This document shows, piece by piece, positions 17,727-26,291 of a DNA stretch of 64,000 nucleotides. The notes beneath the pieces were generated by a model. The model saw only the letters and a list, made by a program, of their open reading frames with translations, did not search any database and had not been told where the DNA came from. Location of the stretch: NCBI GenBank assembly GCA_963756605.1, contig CAVWOT010000011.1:62001-126000 (forward strand), given 5' to 3'. The stretch's first letter is position 1. The number at the start of each line of letters is the position of its first letter. The stretch is from Bog-159 sp963756605 (GTDB lineage: Bacteria > Acidobacteriota > Terriglobia > Bryobacterales > Bryobacteraceae). The position numbers and the translations under genes were made by a program.

Positions 17727-17777
17727 TGTCACAGAAACTTAGCACCAACAGTTAACCGTTGTCAACTGTTTGTGACA
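17727..17777 (+). promoter_or_regulatory. Nested inverted repeats between porin and NIPSNAP gene
   Basis: Two nested dyads lie in the divergent promoter region. The outer one is TGTCACA (17727-17733) with TGTGACA (17771-17777); the inner one is ACAGTT (17748-17753) with AACTGT (17764-17769). The region is AT-rich compared with its surroundings. Both arms could be operator half-sites for a regulator acting on the porin-urt unit, the NIPSNAP gene or both. The outer half-sites resemble those of CRP/FNR-family proteins, which is suggestive only. A further short hairpin CCACC-AGAA-GGTGG lies at 17800-17813. Confidence 0.45.
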
Positions 17778-17880
17778 TATAAAACCTATTTTATTAAACC
17801 CACCAGAAGGTGGTAGATGTGGAAAACTCGCGTTAAATCCGATTCCCACGCAAATTCGTTTTACGTGTCAGAGGTGCACC

Positions 17881-18312
17881 ATGCAACGAAGAACTGTCAG
17901 CGCCGTGGCCCTGTTTTCTTTTGCCGCCGGAGCGATCATAACCGCCCGTCTGGCGCACGTGAATCAAGTGAGGGCCGAGGGCAATCGCGTATTCGAGCTT
18001 CGCCTGTATCATGCGGTGCCGGGCAAAATGCCGGCATTGGAGTCCCGCTTTCGCGACACGACTTCCAAGCTGCTCGCCAAACATAACCTGAATGTGGTGG
18101 GTTATTGGGTATCCGACGGCGCCGCGCCTTGGGACAACACGTTCATCTGGGTAGTCGCGCATGCCAGCCGCGAGGAAGCCAAAAAGAATTGGGACGCGCT
18201 GCGGGCAGATCCCGGATTTCAAGAGATGTTGAAGTCCGAGCAGACCGATAAGACCGTGGAAAAATTGGACACGACCTACATGCACCCGACGGATTTTTCG
18301 CCGCTGCAGTAG
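17881..18312 (+). CDS. NIPSNAP-family protein, exported or membrane-anchored
   Basis: A 143-residue protein. Residues about 1-32 form a hydrophobic leader (TVSAVALFSFAAGAIITA). The remainder is one ferredoxin-like NIPSNAP domain with the typical opening VFELRLYHAVPGKMPALESRF and the middle GYWVSD...WDNTFIWVVAH. NIPSNAP domains are small dimeric alpha/beta-barrel proteins whose bacterial function is mostly undefined. The gene stands alone, divergent from the porin/urt cluster and convergent with the AI-2E-type permease 10 bases away. No catalytic motif is evident. Confidence 0.8.
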   Translation: MQRRTVSAVALFSFAAGAIITARLAHVNQVRAEGNRVFELRLYHAVPGKMPALESRFRDTTSKLLAKHNLNVVGYWVSDGAAPWDNTFIWVVAHASREEAKKNWDALRADPGFQEMLKSEQTDKTVEKLDTTYMHPTDFSPLQ

Positions 18313-18322
18313 TGCGCATTCT

Positions 18323-19477
18323 TCAATCCCCCAAGAACTTCCCAATCGGCCGCAGCCCCTTGACGTTGTCGCACACCGCCTTCAGCGCGGCCGTCATCGG
18401 AATCGCCAGCAGCAGCCCCGGCGCGTCCCACATGAATCCCCAGATCATCAGCGAAAACGTCACGGCCAGTGGATTGAGGTGCACGCGCGATCCGACCACC
18501 TTGGGATACAACAGATTCAACGCCAGTAGATGAAACGCGCTCACCAGCGCCACCACCAGCAGGTAGCCTGAAATCGTGTCGTAGGCTGTGATCGCCACGA
18601 ACAGCGGCGGCAGCAGCGCCAGCGGCAGGCCCACATACGGCACCAGGCTCAGGAATCCGCTCAGCGGCCCCACCAGCAGCGCATAAGGCAGATGAATGAT
18701 CCAAAACGCCAGCGAACTCGCCGCGGCCAGCAACAGTCCCAACAGCGAATTGCCGACTACGAAACCGCGCACCATGTCCGCGATGCCCTGCATGCTGCGC
18801 GCTGCCGCGGAGCGGTCCTCGCCGTGAAAGAACTGCAGAAAACTGCGATGGATGTGATCGTGCCAGCTCAACATGAAATAGACCAGAAAGGGCACGAACG
18901 AGGCCATCAGCAGGAATTGATAAAACGATGCCAGCCGCACCGAAATGAAATCCTTAATCGGCGACGAATCCTCGTGAATGCGCACTTCCGGAATCGCGCC
19001 TGGGACCACCGGCGCCGTAGTGGTGTCGGGCGTCCGCCGCTTCCTCCGTGCCGGGTCGGGCGGCGGCGGTGCCGGCAGCTTGTGGGCCGGCATCACCAAT
19101 TGGTAAGTGTGCTGCTCCAGGCCGCTCACCTTGGCCGACACGCCCTCCACCAGGTCACCCACGCGCTGGCTGTACTTGGGCATTTCGTCGATCAGCCCTG
19201 AGAATTGCGAGTAGGCACCCAAGCCGATCAGGTACACCACTGCCAGTCCCGCCGCGCAGACCACAAAGCTCGCCAGCGACCGCGGAAATCTCACGCGCAC
19301 CAGCAGTGTGACGAAAGGTTCCAGGATGAATGCCAGCATCACCGCTACCAGCGATGTAATGAAAACCACCCGCCCGAAGTACAGGATGGCGATTACCACG
19401 CCCAGGGCAATCAGCGGTAGAGCTATGTTGCGGGCTTCCCGCTCGGCCGCGCGGAGCGGGTTCGATAGTAGGGCCAC
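18323..19477 (-). CDS. AI-2E family (PerM/UPF0118) membrane transporter
   Basis: A 384-residue polytopic membrane protein. It has the arrangement of the AI-2E exporter/PerM family: two to three N-terminal helices, a long hydrophilic loop with a proline/arginine-rich patch (about residues 125-165, PAPPPPDPARRKRR), then C-terminal helices with the family stretch LLGLLLAAASSLAFWIIHLP and GLPLALLPPLFVAI. Family members export autoinducer-2 or act as Na+/H+ antiporters, so the substrate cannot be assigned. The start is taken as GTG at 19477. The gene is divergent from ruvX. Confidence 0.85.
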   Translation of the reverse strand: MALLSNPLRAAEREARNIALPLIALGVVIAILYFGRVVFITSLVAVMLAFILEPFVTLLVRVRFPRSLASFVVCAAGLAVVYLIGLGAYSQFSGLIDEMPKYSQRVGDLVEGVSAKVSGLEQHTYQLVMPAHKLPAPPPPDPARRKRRTPDTTTAPVVPGAIPEVRIHEDSSPIKDFISVRLASFYQFLLMASFVPFLVYFMLSWHDHIHRSFLQFFHGEDRSAAARSMQGIADMVRGFVVGNSLLGLLLAAASSLAFWIIHLPYALLVGPLSGFLSLVPYVGLPLALLPPLFVAITAYDTISGYLLVVALVSAFHLLALNLLYPKVVGSRVHLNPLAVTFSLMIWGFMWDAPGLLLAIPMTAALKAVCDNVKGLRPIGKFLGD

Positions 19478-19512
19478 GGCGATTCCTGTCTCGAATCTAA
19501 CACGCCCGCGCG

Positions 19513-19518
19513 TATAAT
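19513..19518 (+). promoter_or_regulatory. Candidate -10 box (TATAAT) for ruvX-mltG
   Basis: A perfect TATAAT hexamer lies 18 bases upstream of the ruvX ATG, inside the 59-base divergent spacer. The -35 region about 17 bases upstream (near 19490-19495) matches the consensus poorly. If used, the transcript would begin about 10 bases before the ATG, leaving a very short leader. Confidence 0.45.
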
Positions 19519-19536
19519 GAAATTAGTTCTCGCCGC

Positions 19537-19959
19537 ATGACGTCTCCAAAACCCCGCATCATGGCTCTCGACCTGGGTAAGAAGCGCATCGGCATGGCCA
19601 TCAGCGATCCGTTGGGGATCACCGCGCAAGGGCTGCCTAACCTGGAACGCACTACCAAGCGCGCCGATCTGGCGGAGCTCACGCGACAAGTGGAGGAGCG
19701 CGACGTCGCCCTGATTCTGATCGGCAATCCGCTCCACATGAATGGCGCCGAAGGCCGGCAGTCCGCCTGGGTGCGCGAGTTCGCCGCGGCACTCACGGCG
19801 CGCGCCGGCCGCCCCGTGCGCCTATGGGACGAGCGGCTCACCACGGTGGAAGCTTCCCGCGTCTTGCGCGCGAGCGGCATCGGCATCCAGAAACGCGCGC
19901 GCGCCATCGACCGGCTCTCCGCCGTCATCCTGCTGCAGAGCTACCTGGATTCGCTGTGA
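19537..19959 (+). CDS. ruvX: Putative Holliday junction resolvase / pre-16S rRNA nuclease (YqgF)
   Basis: A 140-residue RNase H-fold protein of the YqgF/RuvX family, needed for processing the 5' end of 16S rRNA in E. coli and also described as a Holliday junction resolvase. Visible motifs are MALDLGKKRIGMAISDPLG (first acidic strand), LIGNPLHMNG (the G-P-L/G loop), and LWDERLTTVEA with a second acidic pair. Size is typical. The stop overlaps the mltG start by 4 bases (GTGA), so the two are translationally coupled, an arrangement seen in many bacteria. Confidence 0.93.
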   Translation: MTSPKPRIMALDLGKKRIGMAISDPLGITAQGLPNLERTTKRADLAELTRQVEERDVALILIGNPLHMNGAEGRQSAWVREFAAALTARAGRPVRLWDERLTTVEASRVLRASGIGIQKRARAIDRLSAVILLQSYLDSL

Positions 19960-20951
19960 AGCTTTTTCGCTGGTTCCTCCTCATAGTTCTCTGCATCGTG
20001 GCAGCTCTGGGCTACCTGGGCATCAGCCTTTACACTGCTTACGCCGGATTCCAACAGCCGGTTTTCGTCGATTTGCCCAAAGGCACCAGCGCGGCACGCA
20101 TGGCCGATCTGCTGCAGAATGCGGGCGTCATCCGCCACTCCTGGGCGTTTCTGATGGCGCGCGCATTCCACCGCGGCGCCACTCTGCAGGCCGGTGAGTA
20201 TCGCTTTGCGAAACCCGCGTCAGTCCTCGAAGTGTTCGATCGCATCCAGCGCGGCGATATCTTCTATTACGAGCTGGTGGTGCCCGAGGGCAAGAACATG
20301 TTCGACATTGCCGCGGTGGCCGACCGTCTGGGCGTGTTTCCGGCCGTCAGCTTTCTGCAGGCGGCGCGCAATCCGGCGATCATTCGCGATCTCGATCCGT
20401 CGGCGCCGACTCTGGAAGGCTACCTGTTCCCGAATACCTATCGGCTGCGGCGCAACACCACGCCCGAGCAATTGTGCCTGACCATGACCGCTAAATTCCG
20501 CGAGGTCTGGCGCAGCTTGGACGCCGCCGCGAACGTACACAGCACCGTCACGTTGGCGTCGCTGGTGGAAAAGGAAGGCAAGCTGGCCCAGGAGCGGCCC
20601 ATTATCGCGTCGGTTTTCGCCCGCCGGCTGGCTATCGGCATGAAGCTCGATTGCGATCCGACCACCATCTATGCGGCGCTACTCGCGGGCAACTATCGCG
20701 GCGCCATATACAAATCTGACTTGGCCAGCGTCGGTCCGTACAATACATACCAACATGCGGGACTGCCGCCGGGGCCGATCGCCAATCCCGGCGTGGCATC
20801 CATAAACGCGGTGTTGCACCCGGCCGATACGGACTATCTTTATTTCGTGGCGCGCGCCGATGGGTCCGGCGGCCATAACTTCTCTGCTGATCTGGTGGCC
20901 CAGCAGGCGAACGTCATGAAATACCGGCGGGCCACAGCCCAGCGCCAGTGA
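19956..20951 (+). CDS. mltG: Endolytic peptidoglycan transglycosylase MltG
   Basis: MltG (331 aa) cuts nascent glycan strands and sets their length at the inner membrane. It has a single N-terminal membrane helix (FLLIVLCIVAALGYLGISLY), a LysM-like region, and the YceG domain with the catalytic-glutamate motif TLASLVEKEGK, then DPTTIYA and the end segment GPYNTYQHAGLPPGPIANPG. The start is GTG at 19956, overlapping ruvX; the frame is open further upstream but within ruvX. A REP-like element follows immediately after the stop. Confidence 0.95.
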   Translation: MKLFRWFLLIVLCIVAALGYLGISLYTAYAGFQQPVFVDLPKGTSAARMADLLQNAGVIRHSWAFLMARAFHRGATLQAGEYRFAKPASVLEVFDRIQRGDIFYYELVVPEGKNMFDIAAVADRLGVFPAVSFLQAARNPAIIRDLDPSAPTLEGYLFPNTYRLRRNTTPEQLCLTMTAKFREVWRSLDAAANVHSTVTLASLVEKEGKLAQERPIIASVFARRLAIGMKLDCDPTTIYAALLAGNYRGAIYKSDLASVGPYNTYQHAGLPPGPIANPGVASINAVLHPADTDYLYFVARADGSGGHNFSADLVAQQANVMKYRRATAQRQ

Positions 20952-20953
20952 CC

Positions 20954-20990
20954 GTGGGGCAGGACTCCAGTCCCCGGCGTCCACGCCGGC
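20954..20990 (+). repeat. REP-like palindromes after mltG (copy 2)
   Basis: It begins three bases after the mltG stop with GTGGGGCAGGACTCCAGTCC, then a perfect 16-bp palindrome CCGGCGTC-CACGCCGG. The same two modules, in the same order, recur at 25616-25653, where the first palindrome is complete. A truncated first palindrome here suggests a decayed copy. It separates mltG from the 21022 gene. Confidence 0.7.
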
Positions 20991-21021
20991 CACCCTGCCG
21001 CGAAAGCGTTACGATGTTGGA

Positions 21022-23007
21022 ATGCTCAAACGCGCGTGGATGCTCTCCCTCCTTCTCCCCGTTTGTCTGCCGGCGGCGCTCCTGCGCATCGAGGTTTCCG
21101 AGCGCAGCGACGTGCTGGACGGAAAAGCATTCGCAGCCGCGGGTCCCTACGAGCGCATTGTCGGTAAAGCTTATTTTGGGGTCGATCCCAATCTGCCGGC
21201 CAACAAAATCATCACAGATATCGCGAAGGCGCCGCGCAACGAAAAAGGCATGGTCGAGTTCTCGGCCGATTTCTATTGTCTGAAGCCGCGCGATCCCCAC
21301 CACGGCAATCATGCGGTACTGTTCGAGGTTTCGAACCGCGGTGGGAAGGGCCTGCTGAACTTTTTCGATCTGGGTGGCGCGAACGATCCGCGCACCGGAC
21401 ACGATTTCGGCGACGGTTTCCTGCTGGAGCAGGGCTACACGCTGGTGTGGCTCGGTTGGGAATTCGACGTGCCGCCCGGTCCCGCATTGCTCCGTCTGTA
21501 TGCGCCCGTCGCGCGCGGCATCACCGGCCTGGTACGTTCCGAGATCACGGCGGACCATAGAGACATCCGGCGATCACTGGGTGACCGCAACCTGTTGGCT
21601 TATCCGGTGCTGCACCCGGACGACCCGGCGCTGACACTAACGGTGCGCGACTATCCCGAAAGCCCGCGGCGCAACCTGCCGCGAGAGGCTTGGCATATTG
21701 AGGGCGGCACGCACATCGTGATGCCGGCCGGCTTCGATCCCGGCAAGATTTACGAGTTGGTCTATACTGCGCAGGATCCGCCAATCGTCGGGTTAGGTCC
21801 GGCGGCAGTGCGCGATCTGATCTCGTTTCTGAAATACGGCATAGAGGCCGATACGATTCTGGGCGACCATCATGATTTCATCAAGCATGCATATGGATTT
21901 GGCGTATCGCAAAGCGGCCGTTTCCTGCGTACGTTCGTTTATTACGGATTCAATGGCGACGAGCAGGGACGCCGCGTTTTCGACGGCATGATGGTGCACG
22001 TGGCGGGCGCCGGGCGCGGGAGTTTCAATCACCGCTTCGCGCAGCCTTCGCGCGATGGGCACCCCTTCCTGAATACGTTTTATCCCACCGATATTTTCCC
22101 GTTCACCGACCTGGCGGAGACCGACGATCAGACCGGCATTACGGACGGCTTACTGACCCATGCCACTCCCGCGGCGGACGTGCCGAAGATTTTCTACACG
22201 AACACGTCGTATGAGTATTACGGCCGCTCGGCGTCGCTGATTCATACCACGCTCGACGGCGCGAAAGACGCTCCGTTGGCGCCGGCCACGCGCATCTATT
22301 TCTTGGCGGGCTGTCAACACGGGCCGAGCCCATTTCCACCGCAACGGTCGGGGACCCAGAATTTGGCAAATCCGAATAATTACCGGTGGCCGCTACGCGC
22401 GCTGCTGGTGGCGCTCGACCGCTGGGTGGCGGACGGGCAAGAGCCGCCGCCATCGCGCTATCCGAAACTGGCGGACGGCAGCCTGACGTCGCTGGGCGCG
22501 GTGGCCTTTCCGAAGATGCCAGGCATCGCCTTCCCCACGCGCATCCAGCAGGCGTGGCATGTGGATTATGGCGAAGAGTTCCGCAGCGCCGGCATCGTGA
22601 CCATTGAACCACCCAAAGTGGGTAGCGCATTTGCGATGCGCGTGCCGCAAGTGGATGCGGACGGCAACGACACGGCGGGCATCCGTATGCCGGCGACGGC
22701 GGTGCCTCTGGCAACGTACACCGGATGGAATTTGCGCTCGGCGGAGATCGGGGCGCCCGACGAGTTATCTAGCATGGCGGGCTCCTTCATCCCATTCTTG
22801 CCCAAGAAAGCAGAGAGGCTCAAAGCGGGTGATCCGCGGCCGTCGCTGGAAGAGCGATACGCGGATCAGCAGGCGTACCTCGACAAGGTACGGGTGGCGG
22901 CTGGCGATCTGGTGAAGTCCGGATACCTGCTCGACAGGGATGTCCCCGCGGTAATGGCGCGAGCGTCCGCCGAATGGGACTTCGTGGTTGGAGGGCAGCC
23001 CCGCTAG
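21022..23007 (+). CDS. Secreted alpha/beta-hydrolase domain protein (Abhydrolase_10 type)
   Basis: A 661-residue protein with an N-terminal signal peptide (MLKRAWMLSLLLPVCLPAAL). The sequence matches the alpha/beta hydrolase domain-containing proteins of the Abhydrolase_10 type, common in Acidobacteria and Proteobacteria. The probable nucleophile elbow is GVSQSGRFLR, preceded by HAYGF; candidate acid and histidine residues cannot be fixed by eye. Substrate is unknown; the family is annotated generally as hydrolases or esterases. It converges on the diheme propeller gene with a 4-base stop overlap. Confidence 0.8.
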   Translation: MLKRAWMLSLLLPVCLPAALLRIEVSERSDVLDGKAFAAAGPYERIVGKAYFGVDPNLPANKIITDIAKAPRNEKGMVEFSADFYCLKPRDPHHGNHAVLFEVSNRGGKGLLNFFDLGGANDPRTGHDFGDGFLLEQGYTLVWLGWEFDVPPGPALLRLYAPVARGITGLVRSEITADHRDIRRSLGDRNLLAYPVLHPDDPALTLTVRDYPESPRRNLPREAWHIEGGTHIVMPAGFDPGKIYELVYTAQDPPIVGLGPAAVRDLISFLKYGIEADTILGDHHDFIKHAYGFGVSQSGRFLRTFVYYGFNGDEQGRRVFDGMMVHVAGAGRGSFNHRFAQPSRDGHPFLNTFYPTDIFPFTDLAETDDQTGITDGLLTHATPAADVPKIFYTNTSYEYYGRSASLIHTTLDGAKDAPLAPATRIYFLAGCQHGPSPFPPQRSGTQNLANPNNYRWPLRALLVALDRWVADGQEPPPSRYPKLADGSLTSLGAVAFPKMPGIAFPTRIQQAWHVDYGEEFRSAGIVTIEPPKVGSAFAMRVPQVDADGNDTAGIRMPATAVPLATYTGWNLRSAEIGAPDELSSMAGSFIPFLPKKAERLKAGDPRPSLEERYADQQAYLDKVRVAAGDLVKSGYLLDRDVPAVMARASAEWDFVVGGQPR

Positions 23008-25427
23008 CGTCGCTCCGCTAATTTCCGGTTGACCGCCATCGAACTGCCCGACCCTGCCGGCACACCCATGATGGTCAGCGTGTCTCCAGTTAGCACGAAG
23101 TTGGCCAGATTGGCTTGGGTGAACGGCCCCACTCCGGCGGTATTGGTTTGGTAACTGTTGTTGGCGGGTTGATAGACCAGCGCTTGGATCTGGCCCTGAA
23201 TGGTGCCGTTCACGATCAGATCGATAGTGCCTGCGGCGGCCAGGGTTTGTAAGGTATTCCAGTCGCTCTGCGCCGGTGCGGTATTGACGGTAGCTGCGCT
23301 GAGGGTGCGCGTGTAACCCGTGGCGGGAGGCGTGCCCGTATCGAAGCACAGTATGAATGCCTCGATATTCTCCCTTTCGTCGGTATTGTGAGCGACGGTG
23401 CCGAGAGCGCTCTGGCCGGTCAGTGCGAAGAGGCCGTTGACGGTGCCGTCATGAGCTAAGCCGAAGCCGTTCACGCTGGCCGCTCCAGTCTTGAAGTTGG
23501 TATTCGTCTTCTGGTATAGATCGCGTAATTGCGGAACCTTGAAAGGTTGCGCCGTGTTGGGCCCCCCGCTAGGCCTCATCGCCACCTGCAGGTTGGTGCC
23601 GGGGCCCGGATTGGACGTGTGACAGGTATTGCAAGTCTGGCCTTGCGCATTAAATGGAACGGTTTGGAAGACGGTCTGCCCCTGTGCGGGACTGCCGCTT
23701 ACCCCCCGAACATCCGGCAGTTGCAGGGTAGCCGGAAAGCTGCCATCCAGGTTGAGGTTGGGATTGGGCTGGTAGGCAATTGTGTTCATGTAGTTGGCAA
23801 AGCTGGTCATGTCCGTGTCGGACAGTTGTTGCCCGCCCAGAAGACTGGCGAAGGCTATGTTGAACGCCGCCAGGTCCGGCTTATCGCCGCGCCAATGGTA
23901 AGGTTGTAAGTTGACCAGCCCGCGGAGGGTCTGGGTTACCATGGGCCCCTTCATTGGATGGAAATTAAGTAGTTGGGTCCCTTCCTGCAAAGTGGTCATG
24001 CTGCCGGTCGGATCGCCCAGGTTCCACGCCAGTAGATCCATTTCTGCATCCACATGGCAGGAGGCACATGCCCCCGTGCCGTTGCCGGATAGCTTGTGAT
24101 CGTATAGGAACCCGCGCCCGCCACTAACTGCGGGGGGCGTGGGATCGTAAGACCCACTGGGAATCTCGGAGCTTACGGTATTGTTAATAAGATTGACGAC
24201 CGAAATAGTATTCGAGATGCGATTCAACGTGTAGAGCACGCTAGCGCGTGAATTCAGCGCCAGCCCTCTTGGTCCGCGCTTGCTGGCTGGATTTACAATG
24301 GCGCCGATAGCTTGCGGGTCGATCTCGATAAGACCGCTGACCGTGTTCGTACTGGTGTCGAAAATCCCCACACGATCGGTCCCGAAAGCCGCAATGTAGA
24401 GATAGCGTCCGGTGGGTTCGAAAACCACCGCGGTGGGCATGGCCAGGGCAGTGGCCAATGCAGCAGGATTTGGCAGAACGGCATAGTCAATCCCGGGATT
24501 CAGGTCGAATACCTGAGATTGGCCACTGACTGGATTCAACGACGTAATCTGGTGGTTGACGATGTGGCCGTCGAGGGCAGTTTGGTACATCACCAGGTTG
24601 AGGGCGTCGGTATTGGCTACGTATACATTGCCGGAAACGGGATTAACGGTCAAGCCGAAGTTATCCGTGCCCAGGTGGGAGAAATAGAAGACCTTAAAAG
24701 TACTTGCGCTGATGGCCGCCACGTCGTGATCCGGCATGGTGTACTTGATAACGCTGGTCCAGGTGGGATCGGTCGCACTTACAATCAGGGAGACCTGCGG
24801 CGGTGGAGGCAGGGCGGGGTTGAAATCAGATGGAATCGGTTGCGGCGGGGCGAGCGTGGCCGGCACGATAGTCGTTTGGTTGCCGGACAGGGCGAATGCG
24901 GCAAAAACCATCGTTCCCTTCGGATTCACCGCCAAGGCGCGCGGTTCCTCGCCTGACAACGGAATGGTCTTGGCTAAAACGTGTGTGGCCGCATTGTAGA
25001 CGTTGATCATATTGCTGCGCCCCACGCTGACAAACGCGAATCCATTCGACGTAAATACTACGTCAGCGGGTTCGGTTTTAGCGTAAATCGTGTCGGTGAC
25101 AATGCCTCTCGAGACCGAAACCACACTTACACTGTTGGAAATCTGGTTGACCACCCAAGCTTCATCGTTACCCGCGACATTCGGATTAATATTGACGGAC
25201 ACCGGTTCGATACCTACCGGGATTTCGCGAATCAAGGTAGGGCTGGCAGGCTGGGTCAGATCGAAGACCGAGAGAGTCGCATTGGGAGTATTGACGGCAA
25301 ACAAGCGAGTGCCGTCGCTGGATATCCGGATCGGATTGGTTTGGGCGCCCTCAAAATTAACGAATCCCTGCGGTTGCGCCATTGCAGGAAACAATAACAG
25401 CCCCAGGCTCAGTCTTCGTAAACTCAT
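23004..25427 (-). CDS. Exported YVTN beta-propeller with two c-type heme sites
   Basis: An 807-residue protein with a signal peptide (MSLRRLSLGLLLFPAMAQPQ). Residues about 30-430 are beta-propeller blades of the YVTN type (for example FAVNTPNATLSVFDL, VNQISNSVSVVSVS, YTLNRISNTISVVNL). The C-terminal third has two heme-binding motifs, CASCH (C454, C457, H458) and CNTCH (C599, C602, H603), as in di-heme cytochrome c peroxidase/MauG-like proteins, followed by a serine- and glycine-rich tail. A periplasmic or surface redox role is likely; the partner is unknown. It is a single-gene unit with a 243-base upstream spacer. Confidence 0.85.
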   Translation of the reverse strand: MSLRRLSLGLLLFPAMAQPQGFVNFEGAQTNPIRISSDGTRLFAVNTPNATLSVFDLTQPASPTLIREIPVGIEPVSVNINPNVAGNDEAWVVNQISNSVSVVSVSRGIVTDTIYAKTEPADVVFTSNGFAFVSVGRSNMINVYNAATHVLAKTIPLSGEEPRALAVNPKGTMVFAAFALSGNQTTIVPATLAPPQPIPSDFNPALPPPPQVSLIVSATDPTWTSVIKYTMPDHDVAAISASTFKVFYFSHLGTDNFGLTVNPVSGNVYVANTDALNLVMYQTALDGHIVNHQITSLNPVSGQSQVFDLNPGIDYAVLPNPAALATALAMPTAVVFEPTGRYLYIAAFGTDRVGIFDTSTNTVSGLIEIDPQAIGAIVNPASKRGPRGLALNSRASVLYTLNRISNTISVVNLINNTVSSEIPSGSYDPTPPAVSGGRGFLYDHKLSGNGTGACASCHVDAEMDLLAWNLGDPTGSMTTLQEGTQLLNFHPMKGPMVTQTLRGLVNLQPYHWRGDKPDLAAFNIAFASLLGGQQLSDTDMTSFANYMNTIAYQPNPNLNLDGSFPATLQLPDVRGVSGSPAQGQTVFQTVPFNAQGQTCNTCHTSNPGPGTNLQVAMRPSGGPNTAQPFKVPQLRDLYQKTNTNFKTGAASVNGFGLAHDGTVNGLFALTGQSALGTVAHNTDERENIEAFILCFDTGTPPATGYTRTLSAATVNTAPAQSDWNTLQTLAAAGTIDLIVNGTIQGQIQALVYQPANNSYQTNTAGVGPFTQANLANFVLTGDTLTIMGVPAGSGSSMAVNRKLAERR

Positions 25428-25615
25428 CCCGTCCTCCTCGTAGGCCTTTTTAGTATCGGTCTCTTTACTTTTAACTAGGAGTAGTTTACATCAAAACCCA
25501 AACTTATCCTATGATTTCTTCAGTCCCGGCAATACTATTACCAGCCGTATCCGGGCCGGATTAACTGTTCGGCAGAGCTGCTGTACCACTTTTGTTAGCC
25601 TGATGTTAGTGGGGG

Positions 25616-25671
25616 GCAGGACTCCAGTCCTGCGGCCGGCGTCCACGCCGGCCGGCGGGTCCTGGAGGACC
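25616..25671 (+). repeat. REP-like triple palindrome beside the NUDIX gene (copy 3)
   Basis: This is the most complete copy of the family. Three perfect palindromes follow GTGGGGG: GCAGGACT-CC-AGTCCTGC (25616-25633), GGCCGGCGTC-CACGCCGGCC written across 25634-25653, and GGTCCTGGAGGACC (25658-25671). The last palindrome reaches the first base of the NUDIX stop codon region, so the repeat also ends that gene. The remaining bases of the 25428-25670 spacer (the start side of the propeller gene) hold no gene that I can support. Confidence 0.75.
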
Positions 25672-26291
25672 TAGTCGAAGTCGGCAGGCCAGCTTGGATT
25701 GCGGTAGTGCGCGAAACAGCGGTGGACTTGCCCGGCCGTCACGCGAATGGTGGAGAGCGTTGGCAGGCGGTCTTCGGCGAACCAATCCACGGCGCTCACC
25801 TCGTAACTCAGCAACGGTTCGCCGCCGAGTAACTCACATTGGAAGAAGAGCTTGTAAGCGTGGAATGGGAAGGGCGCGTGGCCGTGGCGATTGCGGTCAT
25901 AGACCGCCAGCAGCTTCGCCGCGCGCGTTTCGTAGCCGGATTCCTCGCGCACTTCGCGCACGATGGCGTCGGACGGGGACTCGTTTATATCGGCCCAGCC
26001 GCCGGGCAGCGACCAGGTGCCGTCCGCGCGCTCCTCGACCAGCAGAATTCGGCCGTCGCGGAACACCGCCGCGCGCATGTCCACCTTGGGCGTGGCATAG
26101 CCGGTTTGTGCGGCAAACAAATCGCGGATGGGGTCGATGGCGGCTTCCGATCCGGCAGCCATGATTTCCGCCGCGATTTCGCGCAGCGCCTCGTACCGTT
26201 CGAGATCATATTGGTTCGTTGAGTAAGTGATGCCGCTTTGCGCGATAGCTTGCAGACGTTGAGCCCAGTCGAGCCACATAGGGGGCATCAA
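25671..26291 (-). CDS. NUDIX hydrolase with N-terminal Nudix_hydro_N-like region
   Basis: A 206-residue protein. The Nudix box is perfect: GGWADINESPSDAIVREVRE followed by ESGYE, with the metal-binding REVREE glutamates. The N-terminal 65 residues (LDWAQRLQAIAQSGITY...) match the small helical domain found in some ADP-sugar/ADP-ribose-type NUDIX proteins. The substrate is probably a nucleoside diphosphate derivative, but it cannot be named from sequence. The start overlaps the tsaB stop (ATGA), so the two are co-translated. The last codons touch a REP-like element. Confidence 0.9.
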   Translation of the reverse strand: MMPPMWLDWAQRLQAIAQSGITYSTNQYDLERYEALREIAAEIMAAGSEAAIDPIRDLFAAQTGYATPKVDMRAAVFRDGRILLVEERADGTWSLPGGWADINESPSDAIVREVREESGYETRAAKLLAVYDRNRHGHAPFPFHAYKLFFQCELLGGEPLLSYEVSAVDWFAEDRLPTLSTIRVTAGQVHRCFAHYRNPSWPADFD

